From positions 83,595 to 147,594 of the forward strand of contig NZ_JAHYSG010000014.1 in NCBI RefSeq assembly GCF_022095675.1: a DNA stretch of 64,000 bases, read 5' to 3'. Positions 44,023 through 52,551 of the stretch are shown in pieces. This DNA comes from Dactylosporangium sp. AC04546 (GTDB lineage Bacteria; Actinomycetota; Actinomycetes; Mycobacteriales; Micromonosporaceae). Each line of letters starts with the position of its first letter. Positions within the stretch are counted from its first letter, which is position 1. A program made the position numbers and the translations under genes. The notes under the pieces were generated by a model that saw only the letters and a program-made list of their open reading frames with translations, had not been told where the DNA came from and made no database searches.

Positions 44023-44823
44023 ATGAAGGTCTGGCTCATCACCGGCTGCTCCGCCGGTTTCGGCGCGGAGATCGCCCGCGCCGCCCTCGCCGCCGGCGAC
44101 CGCGTCATGGCGACCGCCCGCCACCCCGGGACGCTCGACTTCCCGCACACGACCCGGCTCGACGTCACCGACCCGGCGTCGGTCGACGAGGCCGTCAAGG
44201 CGACGATCGCCGAGTTCGGCCGGATCGACGTGGTCGTCAACAACGCCGGGCACGGCTCGGTCGGCGCCGTCGAGGAGATCGACCCGGCCGACCTGCGCGC
44301 GCTCATGGACGTGATGTTCTTCGGCGCGTTCACCGTCACGCAGGCGGTGCTGCCGCACCTGCGGGCGCAGCGCGGCGGGACGATCGTGCAGATCAGCTCG
44401 ATGGGCGGGCAGCTCGCCCCGCCCGGCTTCGGCGCCTACTGCGCGGCCAAGTTCGCCCTCGAAGGGCTGTCGGAGGCGCTGCACGCCGAGCTGGCGCCGT
44501 TCGGCGTGCGGGTCGTCATCGTCGAGCCGGGGGCGTTCCGCACCGAGTTCGGCGGCGCGCGCATGCACCGCTCGCGGGTCATCCCGCAGTACGCGGTGTC
44601 GACCGCGGCCACCCGCGCCGCCGTCGACGCGATGGACGGCACGCAGCCCGGCGACCCGGCCGAGGCGGCGCGAGCGATCCTGAAGGTCGTCGATGCCGAG
44701 AAGCCCCCGCTGCGGCTCGCCCTCGGCGACGACGCCGTCGACGCGATCCGCGCGCAGCACGAGCGGCTGCGCGCGGACCTCGACGCGTGGGAGGGGCTCA
44801 GCCGTTCGACATCATGGCGTTGA
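44023..44823 (+). CDS. SDR-family oxidoreductase
   Basis: A 266-residue short-chain dehydrogenase with the Rossmann motif VWLITGCSAGFGAEIARAAL, VVNNAGHG, Ser in VQISSMGG, and YCAAK as the Tyr/Lys pair. The ITGCSAGFG form is typical of the classical SDR group annotated as oxidoreductases of unknown substrate. ATG 44023 has gggag eight bases upstream. Its 3' end overlaps the convergent PEP mutase-like gene by 26 bp. Confidence 0.9.
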   Translation: MKVWLITGCSAGFGAEIARAALAAGDRVMATARHPGTLDFPHTTRLDVTDPASVDEAVKATIAEFGRIDVVVNNAGHGSVGAVEEIDPADLRALMDVMFFGAFTVTQAVLPHLRAQRGGTIVQISSMGGQLAPPGFGAYCAAKFALEGLSEALHAELAPFGVRVVIVEPGAFRTEFGGARMHRSRVIPQYAVSTAATRAAVDAMDGTQPGDPAEAARAILKVVDAEKPPLRLALGDDAVDAIRAQHERLRADLDAWEGLSRSTSWR

Positions 44824-45625
44824 TCTCGCCGTAGCCGATCGACCCGGCGAGGCTGGTGAAGGTGCCCTTGCCCTGCGCCTCCTCGGCGGCGCGGCGGGCC
44901 ACCGTGTAGGCGGCCTCGGCGACCCACGAGCCGAGGCTGACCCGCGCCACGCCGAGCTGGGAGAGCTCGGCCACGGACGGGGTGTCGGGCTGGGCGAGCA
45001 CGTTGAGCGGTGCGGGGATCGCCGCGACCAGCGCCGCGATCGTGTCCGGATCGGCCACGCCGGGGACGAAGACGCCGGTGGCGCCCGCCGCCAGGAACGC
45101 TGCTGCCCGTTCGGCGGTGGATTCCACGGTACCGCCGCCGCGAAGGTAGGTGTCGACTCGCGCGTTGATGTAGAGCTCGACGCCCACGGCCTCGGCGGCG
45201 GCGCGCGCGGCGGCGATCCGCTCGGCCTGCGCCGGGATGTCGCGCAGCCGGGTCTCGCCGTGGCGGACGGTGTCCTCCAGGTTCACCCCGATCGCGCCGG
45301 CCGCGAGCACGCCGCGGATCGTGGTGGCCACCTCGTCGGGCGTGGCGCCGAACCCGGTCTCGATGTCGGCGGTGACCGGCACGTCGCCCGGCACCGCGGC
45401 GACCACCCGCGCGAGATGGTCGAGCATCGCCTCGCGCGTCAGCGCGTCGCCGTCGGGCACGCCGAGCGTCCAGGCGACCCCGGCGGAGGTGGTCGCGACG
45501 GCCTTCGCGCCGGTCGCGGCGACGATGCGGGCCGAGGCGGCGTCCCAGGCGTTGGCGAGCACGAGCGGGTCGGCGGCGGTGTGCAGGGCCCGGAACCGGG
45601 CCGCGCGGGTCTGCTGGTCGGTCAT
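44798..45625 (-). CDS. Isocitrate lyase/PEP mutase-family protein
   Basis: A 275-residue TIM-barrel enzyme of the ICL/PEPM superfamily: LVLANAWDAASARIV, ATTSAGVAWTLG, VTADIETGFG, GVNLEDTV and the later INARVDTYL. The superfamily cleaves or forms C-C or C-P bonds in 2-oxo acids (e.g. 2-methylisocitrate, oxaloacetate, phosphonopyruvate). The usual catalytic KCGH of true isocitrate lyases is absent, so it is a short paralogue with unknown substrate. Start ATG 45625. Confidence 0.87.
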   Translation of the reverse strand: MTDQQTRAARFRALHTAADPLVLANAWDAASARIVAATGAKAVATTSAGVAWTLGVPDGDALTREAMLDHLARVVAAVPGDVPVTADIETGFGATPDEVATTIRGVLAAGAIGVNLEDTVRHGETRLRDIPAQAERIAAARAAAEAVGVELYINARVDTYLRGGGTVESTAERAAAFLAAGATGVFVPGVADPDTIAALVAAIPAPLNVLAQPDTPSVAELSQLGVARVSLGSWVAEAAYTVARRAAEEAQGKGTFTSLAGSIGYGEINAMMSNG

Positions 45626-45688
45626 GCGTTCAGTCTCGTGGCCCGCCGCAGCGCCGCCCAACGTTTCAGCCAGGGCTACATTGTGGGC

Positions 45689-46621
45689 GTGGTCTCGATC
45701 GGACTGTCGGCCGGCGCGGTCGCCCGGATCCGCTTCGCGGTGTCGCCGCTGTGGGAGACCGTGGCGAGCGTGCGGGTGCTGCGCGACCCGGGCGCGCACG
45801 CGATCCACCTGCCGTGGGCGCGCCTGCACCGCGGCCTGCGCTTCGAGCGGCTGTGGTCGCTGGTGGCGCCGGGCCCGCGGTACATCCCGGACTATCTGAC
45901 GCCCGTCCCGCCGGGCTTCGCCCCGGACCTCGACGACGAGCTGGCGCTGCTCGCGGCGACCCCGCCGGCGGTGGTCGCCGCCCAGGGGCCGCCGGTGGAC
46001 CTGCCGGCGCTGGTGGCGGAGATCCGGGAGTACTTCGCGGTCGCGCTCGCCCCGGACTGGCCGCGGATCCGCGGGCTGCTGGAGGCGGAGGTGTTCGCGC
46101 GATCCCGGGCGCTGGCCGCGGACGGCGTCGGCGGGCTGCTCAACGACCTGCACGCGCAGGTGAGCTGGGCGGGGGACACGCTGTCGGTGCTGCACCGCTG
46201 GTGCACCGCGGCCGACGTGCCGGAGGGCGGCGACCTGGTGCTGGTGCCGTCGGTGTTCGTGTGGCCGTCGGTGCTCACCGTGTTCGGCCCGGCCGCGCAG
46301 CTGGCCTATCCGCCGCGGGGCGTGGGCGCGCTGTGGGAGGCGCCGCCGCCGGCGCCCGCCGCGCTCGCATCGGTGCTCGGCCGGGCCCGCGCCCGGCTGC
46401 TCGTCGAGCTGGCCGTGCCCGCGTCGACGTCGGCGCTGGCCGAGCGGACCGGGCTCACCGCCGGGGGCGTGTCGCAGCACCTCGGGGCGCTGCGGGCGGC
46501 CGGGCTGGTGCGGGCGCACCGGGCCGGGCGCTCGGTGCTCAACGTCCGGACCGCGGTGGCCGACGCGCTGCTGGCCAGCTCCTCCGCCGCAACGCACGAC
46601 GGCGCCGACCGGCGGGGCTGA
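45689..46621 (+). CDS. DUF5937/ArsR-like helix-turn-helix regulator
   Basis: A 310-residue protein whose N-terminal 225 residues (AGAVARIRFAVSPLWETVASVRVL, IPDYLTPVPPGFAPDLDDELALL) resemble the uncharacterised domain often fused to a C-terminal winged helix. The HTH is near residues 230-290 (ARARLLVELAVPASTSALAERTGLTAGGVSQHLGALRAAGLV). Start GTG 45689, with GTG 45683 possible; TACATT lies directly upstream and could be a -10 box of a leaderless transcript. Divergent from the PEP mutase-like gene. Confidence 0.78.
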   Translation: MVSIGLSAGAVARIRFAVSPLWETVASVRVLRDPGAHAIHLPWARLHRGLRFERLWSLVAPGPRYIPDYLTPVPPGFAPDLDDELALLAATPPAVVAAQGPPVDLPALVAEIREYFAVALAPDWPRIRGLLEAEVFARSRALAADGVGGLLNDLHAQVSWAGDTLSVLHRWCTAADVPEGGDLVLVPSVFVWPSVLTVFGPAAQLAYPPRGVGALWEAPPPAPAALASVLGRARARLLVELAVPASTSALAERTGLTAGGVSQHLGALRAAGLVRAHRAGRSVLNVRTAVADALLASSSAATHDGADRRG

Positions 46622-46640
46622 TCCGCCGACCGGCGCCGTC
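46598..46640. terminator. Bidirectional terminator hairpin
   Basis: An 18-bp inverted repeat with one central two-base mismatch, arms 46598-46615 and 46623-46640, 7-base loop. It contains the stop codon of the HTH gene and lies between two convergent genes, so it can serve both. Confidence 0.75.
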
Positions 46641-46685
46641 GCTCGGCGTTCCGGACGTTCACCACATGACGGTTCAGACGGCCGT

Positions 46686-47108
46686 TCAGCTGGCCGGGCC
46701 GAGCTCCGCGGACGGGTTGCCCTCGATGACCGTGCCCTCGGCGAACTTGCTGTCGAACTCCTGACGCAGGGCGTCGAGCTCGGCGAACTGCGACTGGTGC
46801 GACTCCTCGGAGCCCTCGGCCGCGAAGATGTGGTTCGAGTCGTACGAGTCGTTGCTGTAGTTGGTGAAGTTCTGCTCTTCGTAGTGCGTGCCGTCCGGGC
46901 TGTCGAACTGCACGGAGCTGCCCTGCTGGAAGTCGGTCGACTCGGCCGACTCGGTGTCCTGCTCGTAGACGTTGAAGTCGCTCTGGTAGTCGGCCTGGCT
47001 GCCCTCAGCCGTGTGCAGCTGCTCCAGCTCGCCGCTCTCGGCGCCGGCCTCGTAGTGCTCGTAGGAGGACGGGTCGTGGCCCGCGTCGCCGGTCTCGTAG
47101 TCGCTCAT
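46686..47108 (-). CDS. Acidic Ser/Tyr/Gln-rich low-complexity protein
   Basis: A 140-residue protein, very acidic, with almost no hydrophobic stretches, unusually rich in Ser, Glu, Gln, Tyr, Asn and Asp (DYETGDAGHDPSSYEHYEAG, NFTNYSNDSYDSNHIF). It has a short helical segment near the end (FAELDALRQEFDSKFAEG). Its composition differs strongly from the Ala/Arg-rich proteome here. ATG 47108 has GAAAGGA upstream. It looks intrinsically disordered; family unknown. Confidence 0.65.
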   Translation of the reverse strand: MSDYETGDAGHDPSSYEHYEAGAESGELEQLHTAEGSQADYQSDFNVYEQDTESAESTDFQQGSSVQFDSPDGTHYEEQNFTNYSNDSYDSNHIFAAEGSEESHQSQFAELDALRQEFDSKFAEGTVIEGNPSAELGPAS

Positions 47109-47373
47109 GCTGGGTCCTTTCGGGACGTGCAGGGATTGTGGTGTATGTGGTGTCCGTCCGGCCGTACATCGATCACACTAGGGTCGCCGCGGGCTCGCGG
47201 AATCCCCGAAACGTGCCACCGTCCAGGCCCAGTTCGAACGCGTTGTCGGTGAAGCGTGGGCGGAGCGTATCGCGTGGTCAACGGCCCCAGCTATCCCCGA
47301 GACGACAGCTGATCAGCCATAATTCGGGCCATTCGCCGCCCCCGGGCTCGGCCGGTCGGCGGATACCCGACAG

Positions 47374-47787
47374 TCAGTTGCGGACGAGCTCCACGACGGG
47401 GATGAGCCGCTCGACGCCGCCCTGGTGGTCGCGGAAGAACGGGTGGCGCTCGCTGATGCGGGCGAACAGGTCGTCGCGGTCGGCGCCCGCGGCCGGGCGG
47501 GCGGTCGCCGCGAACTCCTCGCCGTCGACCTCGACGGTAACGGCCGGGTCGGCGGCCAGGTTGCGGTACCAGTCGGGGTGCTCGACGGCGCCGGCGTTGG
47601 AGGCGATCACGAGCAGCCGGTCGTCGAGCCGGACGAACATCATCGGCGTCGTGTGCGGCCGGCCGCTCCTGCGGCCGGTGGTGGTGAGCAGCAGGAGCTG
47701 GCGGCCATCGAGGCGCCGCCCGCCGGCGCGGAACTCCACGATGAGCTTGCGGTTGAACTCCGAGACGTCGGCCGGCAGTTCGCTCAT
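47374..47787 (-). CDS. DDN-type F420-dependent nitroreductase-family protein
   Basis: A 137-residue split-barrel protein of the deazaflavin-dependent nitroreductase family: FNRKLIVEFRAGGRRLDGRQLLLLTTTGRRSGRPHTTPMMF, then LVIASNAG, HPDWYRNL and VEVDGEEF. These proteins use coenzyme F420 to reduce quinones and other acceptors, consistent with an actinomycete. It lies 9 bp downstream of the AlkZ-like gene and is probably in the same transcript. Confidence 0.9.
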   Translation of the reverse strand: MSELPADVSEFNRKLIVEFRAGGRRLDGRQLLLLTTTGRRSGRPHTTPMMFVRLDDRLLVIASNAGAVEHPDWYRNLAADPAVTVEVDGEEFAATARPAAGADRDDLFARISERHPFFRDHQGGVERLIPVVELVRN

Positions 47788-47796
47788 GAGCAGACT

Positions 47797-48921
47797 CTAG
47801 GCCGTCGCGGCCAGCAGCGCCGGCCAACCGCCCTCGACGAGGCGGACCGGCGCGGTGGCCTTCGGGTGCAGGAACGCGAGCAGCCGCGCGCCCTCCGCCG
47901 TCACGTCGTCGATCTCGTGCCGTGCGAGCGGCCGCAGCGGCGCCACCACCAGCTCCTTCGACCGGCCGACCCGCCACACCGCGGCGGTCGTGCCGTCGAC
48001 CAGCACGACCGCCGGTATCGGGCCGTGGGGGTCGAACGGCTCGCCGGCGAACTCGGCGGTGACGACCCGGGTGCGGTCGGCGTGGCTGAGCAGCAGGTTG
48101 TCGAAGTCGTAAAGGAAGCGCGCCGGTGCGGCGGCGTCCGGACCGGGGCGGGGTGCGTCCGGCAGGTCGAACAGCTCGCGCCCCTGCTCGTCGGCGAAGG
48201 TGACGAGGCGCGGGCGCAGCCCGTCGACGACCCCGGCGAGCCGGGTCAGGCCGGACCAGGTCTGCATGTCCTGCACGGTGGCCGGGCCGAACGCCCGCAG
48301 GTACCGGAGCAGGAGCTCGGCGACGGTGAGCGGCTCGGCGCTCAGGCCGGGCAGCCAGGTCGCGGCGGTCGTGTGCAGGGCGCGGCCGCTGCGGCCCCAC
48401 AGCCCCCGCGGCGGCACCTGGATCAGCGTCTCGAACACCCGGACCGCCTGGGCCATCGCCGCGGCGTCGTGGCCGGGCCACCGCTCGGCGAGCCGCTTGC
48501 CCAGGTCCGCGAACGTGAGCGGCTCGGCCGCGAGGACGCGGCAGCCTTCGGCGACGATCGATGCCAGGTCATCGTGACTGGTCAACTTCCGCCCGAAGTT
48601 CGTGGCCCACATCCGCTCGCCGACGACGGCCACGAGCGGCCGCACGGCGAGGGCGTCGCGGCCGGTCATCAGGTGGATCGTGGAGCGCATCGCGGCCACC
48701 CGCACGAGCCGTCCGTCGGCGAGCAGGTCCGACGCGCCGGGCGGGCTGAAGTCCCGCAGGCGGGTCCACAGCCCGACGTACCAGCTGTGCGGGGTCTGGG
48801 CCTGGAGGCCGGCGAGGTGCTCGACCGCCTCCGGCACGCTCATCGCGGACCGGTCGAGCAGCAGCTGCCGGGCCAGGGTGGCCCGGTTCAGCGCGCGGCG
48901 GTCGAGCACCTCCATCGCCAT
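47797..48921 (-). CDS. Winged-helix AlkZ/YcaQ-like DNA glycosylase
   Basis: A 374-residue protein of the HTH_42 (AlkZ-like) superfamily, which excises bulky or cross-linked bases. The QXQ catalytic motif is visible near the N-terminus in HLAGLQAQTPHSWYVGLWTRL (Gln-Ala-Gln), followed by RSTIHLMTGRD, FGPATVQDMQTWSGL in the middle winged helix and LLSHADRTRV. Members protect producers of DNA-damaging antibiotics or act in general repair. It stands between RecQ and the DDN-type gene; no biosynthetic cluster is present here. Confidence 0.82.
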   Translation of the reverse strand: MAMEVLDRRALNRATLARQLLLDRSAMSVPEAVEHLAGLQAQTPHSWYVGLWTRLRDFSPPGASDLLADGRLVRVAAMRSTIHLMTGRDALAVRPLVAVVGERMWATNFGRKLTSHDDLASIVAEGCRVLAAEPLTFADLGKRLAERWPGHDAAAMAQAVRVFETLIQVPPRGLWGRSGRALHTTAATWLPGLSAEPLTVAELLLRYLRAFGPATVQDMQTWSGLTRLAGVVDGLRPRLVTFADEQGRELFDLPDAPRPGPDAAAPARFLYDFDNLLLSHADRTRVVTAEFAGEPFDPHGPIPAVVLVDGTTAAVWRVGRSKELVVAPLRPLARHEIDDVTAEGARLLAFLHPKATAPVRLVEGGWPALLAATA

Positions 48922-48957
48922 ACCTTTCCCTCGGGGCGCGGTCGTCGGCTCCAGACC

Positions 48958-50670
48958 TTAGACCGGCTCCAGCAGCTTCGACTTGCGCACGATCGGCACC
49001 GACAGGGTCTTGTAGCCGACCTCCTCGAAGAGCACGACGACCCGGTCCCGCTCGTAGGCCATGACGGTGCCGGTGCCCCACTCGGTGTGCCGGACCTCGC
49101 TGGAGACGGGGAACGGCCGGTCCGGGTCGTCGGCTGTCCGGGAGGGAACGCCGGCGGCCGGGCGCTCTTTGGCCTTGAACAGGCGGCGGTACCAGGGCTG
49201 GGCGACGGGGACGACCGGGTCGACGACGACGTTGCCGTTCGCGCAGTTGTCGCAGTGCTCGCACGGGCCGTGCCCCTGCTCGCCGAAGTACGCCAGCAGC
49301 GCGTTGCCCCGGCAGCCGGCGCTCTCGCCGTACTGCCGCATCATGTCGATCCTCGACCGGCGCAGGGTCTGATGGCGCTCGTACTGCGCGAGGGCCAGCC
49401 GGGAGGCCTCGGCCGGCGTGGGCGCGTACCGCGGCGAGGACAGCTTGTTGCCGGAGCCGACCTCGACCGCGCCGACCTGCTCCAGCAGGGTCAGCAGCGC
49501 GGTGATCCGGCGGGCCGGCAGCCCGCTGCGGGTCGCGAGCGCGGTCCGGGTCGCCGGCCCCTCCCGCAGCGCCGCCGCGAGCTGGGTCAGCTCCTTGCCG
49601 TCGGGCGCGCCGGTGGCGAAGAACCGCTGCAGCGCCACGTCCTCCGGCCGGAAGAACAGGATCGTGCGCGACTCGCCGCCGTCGCGGCCGGCCCGGCCGA
49701 TCTCCTGCAGGTAGCTGTCCGGCGAGTCGGGCAGGGCGACGTGGTGCACCCACCGGATGTTGGGCTTGTCCACACCCATGCCGAAGGCGCTCGTCGCCAC
49801 CATGACCGGGATCTTGTCGGCCATGAAGTCGTTGTACCGCCGGGTGCGCTCGCCCGCGGCGAGTCCCGCGTGGAACGCGACCGCCTCGACGCCGTGCTCG
49901 GTGAGCCGGGTCGCGTACTGCTCGGCGATGGCGCGGGTCGGCGCGTAGACGATGCCGGGCTTCGGCTCCTGCCGGACCTGGGTCAGCAGCCGCTGCCAGC
50001 GCTGCTCGTCGCTCGTGCAGTGCACGGCGGCCAGCTTGAGGTTGGGCCGGTCGAGCCCGGCGACGAGCGTGAACGGGTCGCGCAGCCCGAGCGTCTCGGT
50101 GATGTCGGCGCGCACCGGCGGGGACGCGGTGGCGGTCAGCGCGACCACCGGCGGGCGGCCCAGCTCACGGATGAGGTGGCCGAGCTGGAGGTAGTCGGGG
50201 CGGAAGTCGTAGCCCCAGGCGGAGACGCAGTGCGCTTCGTCGACCGCGACCAGGCTCGGCCTGAGTTCCCTGACCTCGGCGAGGCGCTCGGGGTTGCCGA
50301 GCTGCTCGGGCGTGATGAACAGGAAGCGGGCCTCTTTGCTGTGGAGCTTCTCGAGCGCCTGCCGCTGCTGGTTCGGCGTCTCGGCCGAGCTGATCCGTAC
50401 CGCCTGGCCCGCGATACGCCGGTTGAGTCCGGCGATCTGGTCCTGTTGGAGGGCCAGGAGTGGTGAGATGACGATCGTGGGGCCCGGCAGCAGCATCGCC
50501 GGAACCTGGTAGATGGCTGACTTCCCGCCACCGGTGGGTAACACGACGAGGGCGTCACGCTTCTTGAGCAGGGCGCGCATCGGGGGCAGCTGTCCGGGGC
50601 GGAGACGCTCCCAGCCGAAGTGCTGGCGGGCGGCGCGACGCAGGCGGGGCGCGAGAGGCACAAGATTCAT
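48958..50670 (-). CDS. RecQ-family ATP-dependent DNA helicase
   Basis: A 570-residue superfamily 2 helicase: Walker A VLPTGGGKS (residues 43-51), VAVDEAHCVSAWGYDFRPDY, ALTATASPPVR, VATSAFGMGVDKPNIRWVHH and QEIGRAGRDGG. A zinc-binding region follows (CRGN ... CEHCDNC). An HRDC domain is absent; a C-terminal region of about 90 residues ends in a Tudor-like TEWGTGTVMAYERDRVVVLFEEVGYKTL strand set. ATG 50670 is chosen because the upstream extension is unrelated. Unwinds recombination and repair intermediates. Confidence 0.93.
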   Translation of the reverse strand: MNLVPLAPRLRRAARQHFGWERLRPGQLPPMRALLKKRDALVVLPTGGGKSAIYQVPAMLLPGPTIVISPLLALQQDQIAGLNRRIAGQAVRISSAETPNQQRQALEKLHSKEARFLFITPEQLGNPERLAEVRELRPSLVAVDEAHCVSAWGYDFRPDYLQLGHLIRELGRPPVVALTATASPPVRADITETLGLRDPFTLVAGLDRPNLKLAAVHCTSDEQRWQRLLTQVRQEPKPGIVYAPTRAIAEQYATRLTEHGVEAVAFHAGLAAGERTRRYNDFMADKIPVMVATSAFGMGVDKPNIRWVHHVALPDSPDSYLQEIGRAGRDGGESRTILFFRPEDVALQRFFATGAPDGKELTQLAAALREGPATRTALATRSGLPARRITALLTLLEQVGAVEVGSGNKLSSPRYAPTPAEASRLALAQYERHQTLRRSRIDMMRQYGESAGCRGNALLAYFGEQGHGPCEHCDNCANGNVVVDPVVPVAQPWYRRLFKAKERPAAGVPSRTADDPDRPFPVSSEVRHTEWGTGTVMAYERDRVVVLFEEVGYKTLSVPIVRKSKLLEPV

Positions 50671-50816
50671 CGGGCGCGACTGTACCGGTGTTCGAACGCT
50701 TCGGCGCGTTGAGCGACACGCCGTGTCCTGAGTACTCTTCCCGTCCCGCAACCAAAAAGCACCCGAAAGTGACGGCTACGGCACCCTGCGTAGTTGAAGG
50801 TTCCTCGTGTCAGCAG

Positions 50817-50840
50817 GTGGACCCGCCTGCGCGGATCCAC
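50817..50840 (+). promoter_or_regulatory. Leader hairpin of the sigma factor gene
   Basis: gtggacccgc (50817-50826) and gcggatccac (50831-50840) form a 10-bp stem with one mismatch and a 4-base loop, 10 bp before the GAGGGGGAA ribosome binding site of the sigma factor. It could influence translation or mRNA stability. No known riboswitch is recognisable. Confidence 0.5.
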
Positions 50841-50860
50841 TCCGACACGAGGGGGAACCG

Positions 50861-51748
50861 ATGACAACGACCCTTGAGGGTGCCACGCTCAAGGTCCAGT
50901 TGGAAGGCCGCGAGCTCGAAGATCTCATCCGAGAGCATCTGCCGCTCGTCGGGCATCTGGTCCGTCAGACGCTCGGCCGCCTACCCGCCCACGTCAGCCG
51001 CGAGGACCTGGTCTCCGCCGGGATGGCGGCCCTGGCCGGCGCCGCGAAGGCGTTCGACCCGTCGCGCGGCATACCGTTCGGCAGCTTCGCGACGACCCGC
51101 ATCCGCGGCGCGATCCTGGACGAGCTGCGCGGGCTGGACTGGGCCTCGCGCTCGGTGCGCGCCCGCGCGCGGCAGGTCGACGCGATGCAGCAGGAGCTCA
51201 CGGCGGTGCTCGGGCGCACCCCGACCCACCAGGAGCTGGCCGAGGCGCTCGGCGTGACGCTCGACGAGCTGCAGTCGATCGACGACGACGTACAGCGGGC
51301 GGCGGTGCTGTCGTTGCAGGGTTTCGCGGCCGGCAGCGCGGAGGACATGGTCCCCGAGCGGGCCGCCGGGCCCGAGGACCTGATCCTGCACCGGGAGCGG
51401 ATCGGCTACCTGCACAACGCGGTCGAGGCGCTGCCGGAGCGGCTCGGCAAGGTGGTGAAGGGCTACTTCTTCCAGGAGCGGCCGATGATGGAGATCGCCC
51501 GCGACCTGGGCGTCACGGAGTCGCGCGTCTCGCAGCTGCGGGCGGAGGCCCTCATGCTGCTGCGCGACGGCCTGAACACGCACCTCGACCCCGACCTGGT
51601 CTCGGCCAGCGACAAGCCGACGGGTTGCGTGGCCCGCCGCCGCGAGGCGTACCACGACAAGATCGCCAGCGCCGGCAACCTGAACAGCCGCCTGGCGCAG
51701 ACGAACCACCACGGCATGCCGTTCGTGGCGACGTCCCGGCATTCGTGA
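50861..51748 (+). CDS. WhiG/FliA-like sigma factor
   Basis: A 295-residue group 3 sigma-70 factor. Region 2 reads LPLVGHLVRQTLGRLPAHVSREDLVSAGMAALAGAAKAFD and RGAILDELRGLDWASRSVR; region 3 contains TPTHQELAEALGV; region 4 reads LPERLGKVVKGYFFQERPMMEIARDLGVTESRVSQLRAEAL. This is the class of FliA (motility) and WhiG (sporulation); zoosporic Micromonosporaceae use such factors, but which role applies is not visible. ATG 50861 is preceded by a strong GAGGGGGAA; GTG 50807 would add 18 residues across the hairpin and is rejected. Confidence 0.88.
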   Translation: MTTTLEGATLKVQLEGRELEDLIREHLPLVGHLVRQTLGRLPAHVSREDLVSAGMAALAGAAKAFDPSRGIPFGSFATTRIRGAILDELRGLDWASRSVRARARQVDAMQQELTAVLGRTPTHQELAEALGVTLDELQSIDDDVQRAAVLSLQGFAAGSAEDMVPERAAGPEDLILHRERIGYLHNAVEALPERLGKVVKGYFFQERPMMEIARDLGVTESRVSQLRAEALMLLRDGLNTHLDPDLVSASDKPTGCVARRREAYHDKIASAGNLNSRLAQTNHHGMPFVATSRHS

Positions 51749-51751
51749 GCC

Positions 51752-51777
51752 GGCCGGGGCCTTCCGCGGCCCCGGCC
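51752..51777. terminator. Terminator between the sigma factor and the small-protein gene
   Basis: A perfect 10-bp GC-only stem, ggccggggcc (51752-51761) with its complement at 51768-51777 and a 6-base loop, between two convergent genes. Confidence 0.85.
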
Positions 51778-51783
51778 CGCCCG

Positions 51784-51942
51784 CTACTCGTCCCGCCCGT
51801 ACGTCTTGAGGATGTACTCGGCGTACCAGCTCGGCCAGTCCTCGTCGCGGTGCCCGAGCTGCGCCTCGTGCGCTCCGTGGGCACGCTCGGCGTCCTTGAG
51901 CGCCGCGGCGAGCGTGGCGACGTCGTCGAAGGTGACACGCAT
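51784..51942 (-). CDS. 52-residue companion of the VOC protein
   Basis: A small protein starting at ATG 51942 with a strong GGAGAAGG site. It opens MRVTFDDVATLAAALKDAERAHG and ends DWPSWYAEYILKTYGRDE, a Trp/Tyr pattern seen in small actinobacterial proteins found near glyoxalase-like genes. It starts 8 bp after the VOC gene, so both are one transcript. Probably a helical binding partner; function unknown. Confidence 0.7.
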   Translation of the reverse strand: MRVTFDDVATLAAALKDAERAHGAHEAQLGHRDEDWPSWYAEYILKTYGRDE

Positions 51943-51950
51943 GCCTTCTC

Positions 51951-52394
51951 CTACCTTCCTGGGGCCTTCTGCTGGACCTGCTGGAGAATCCACTCGTTGC
52001 CGTCGGGGTCGTTGAACGCGGCGAACGAACCGTAGCTCTGCGCCGACGGGTGCGGCCCGCTGACCCGCGCCTCGGTCCCGGCGTGGTGGAAGATGCCGCC
52101 CGCGTCGTGGAACACTTCGGACACGTCGGCGCCGTGCGCGATGAGCTCCTCGCGGGCCTTCTCGACGTCGAACACGACGAGGTGCAACCCTTGGGCCGAG
52201 CCGGGCGCCGCGGTGGTCAGCTTGGTCCCGAAGATGACCGAGGCCGCCGACCCGGGCGGGGTGACCTGCACGACCCGCAGCCCGTCCTCGGCGGTGAAGT
52301 CGGCGTCGAGCCGGAACCCGAGCCCCTGGTAGAACGCCTTGGCCCGGTCGACGTCGCCGACGGGGATGACCACGACCTCAAGCTTCAGATCCAC
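51951..52394 (-). CDS. VOC-family (glyoxalase-like) protein
   Basis: A 147-residue two-module VOC protein: EVVVIPVGDVDRAKAFYQGLGFRLDAD in the first beta-alpha-beta-beta-beta unit and GLHLVVFDVEKAREELIAHGADVSEV with FNDPDGNEWILQQV in the second. Metal ligands are plausible (first-module Glu, second-module His and Glu), so it may be a lyase, dioxygenase or resistance protein. It is transcribed with the 52-residue protein and divergent from the SigE-type gene. Confidence 0.87.
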   Translation of the reverse strand: MDLKLEVVVIPVGDVDRAKAFYQGLGFRLDADFTAEDGLRVVQVTPPGSAASVIFGTKLTTAAPGSAQGLHLVVFDVEKAREELIAHGADVSEVFHDAGGIFHHAGTEARVSGPHPSAQSYGSFAAFNDPDGNEWILQQVQQKAPGR

Positions 52395-52551
52395 GTTCCC
52401 ACTCCGTTCTCGTTCGGTAGGCCCAGGGTGGCTCGCTGACCTACCCCGTGAAACCCGTGAGAACCCCTGGCCCTGTCCCTGGCGGTGCCGCCGGACTCAC
52501 CGACCCACCCACGCGGGGGTCTGTGAGCGTGTGTCTGGACAGGGAGGTGTG

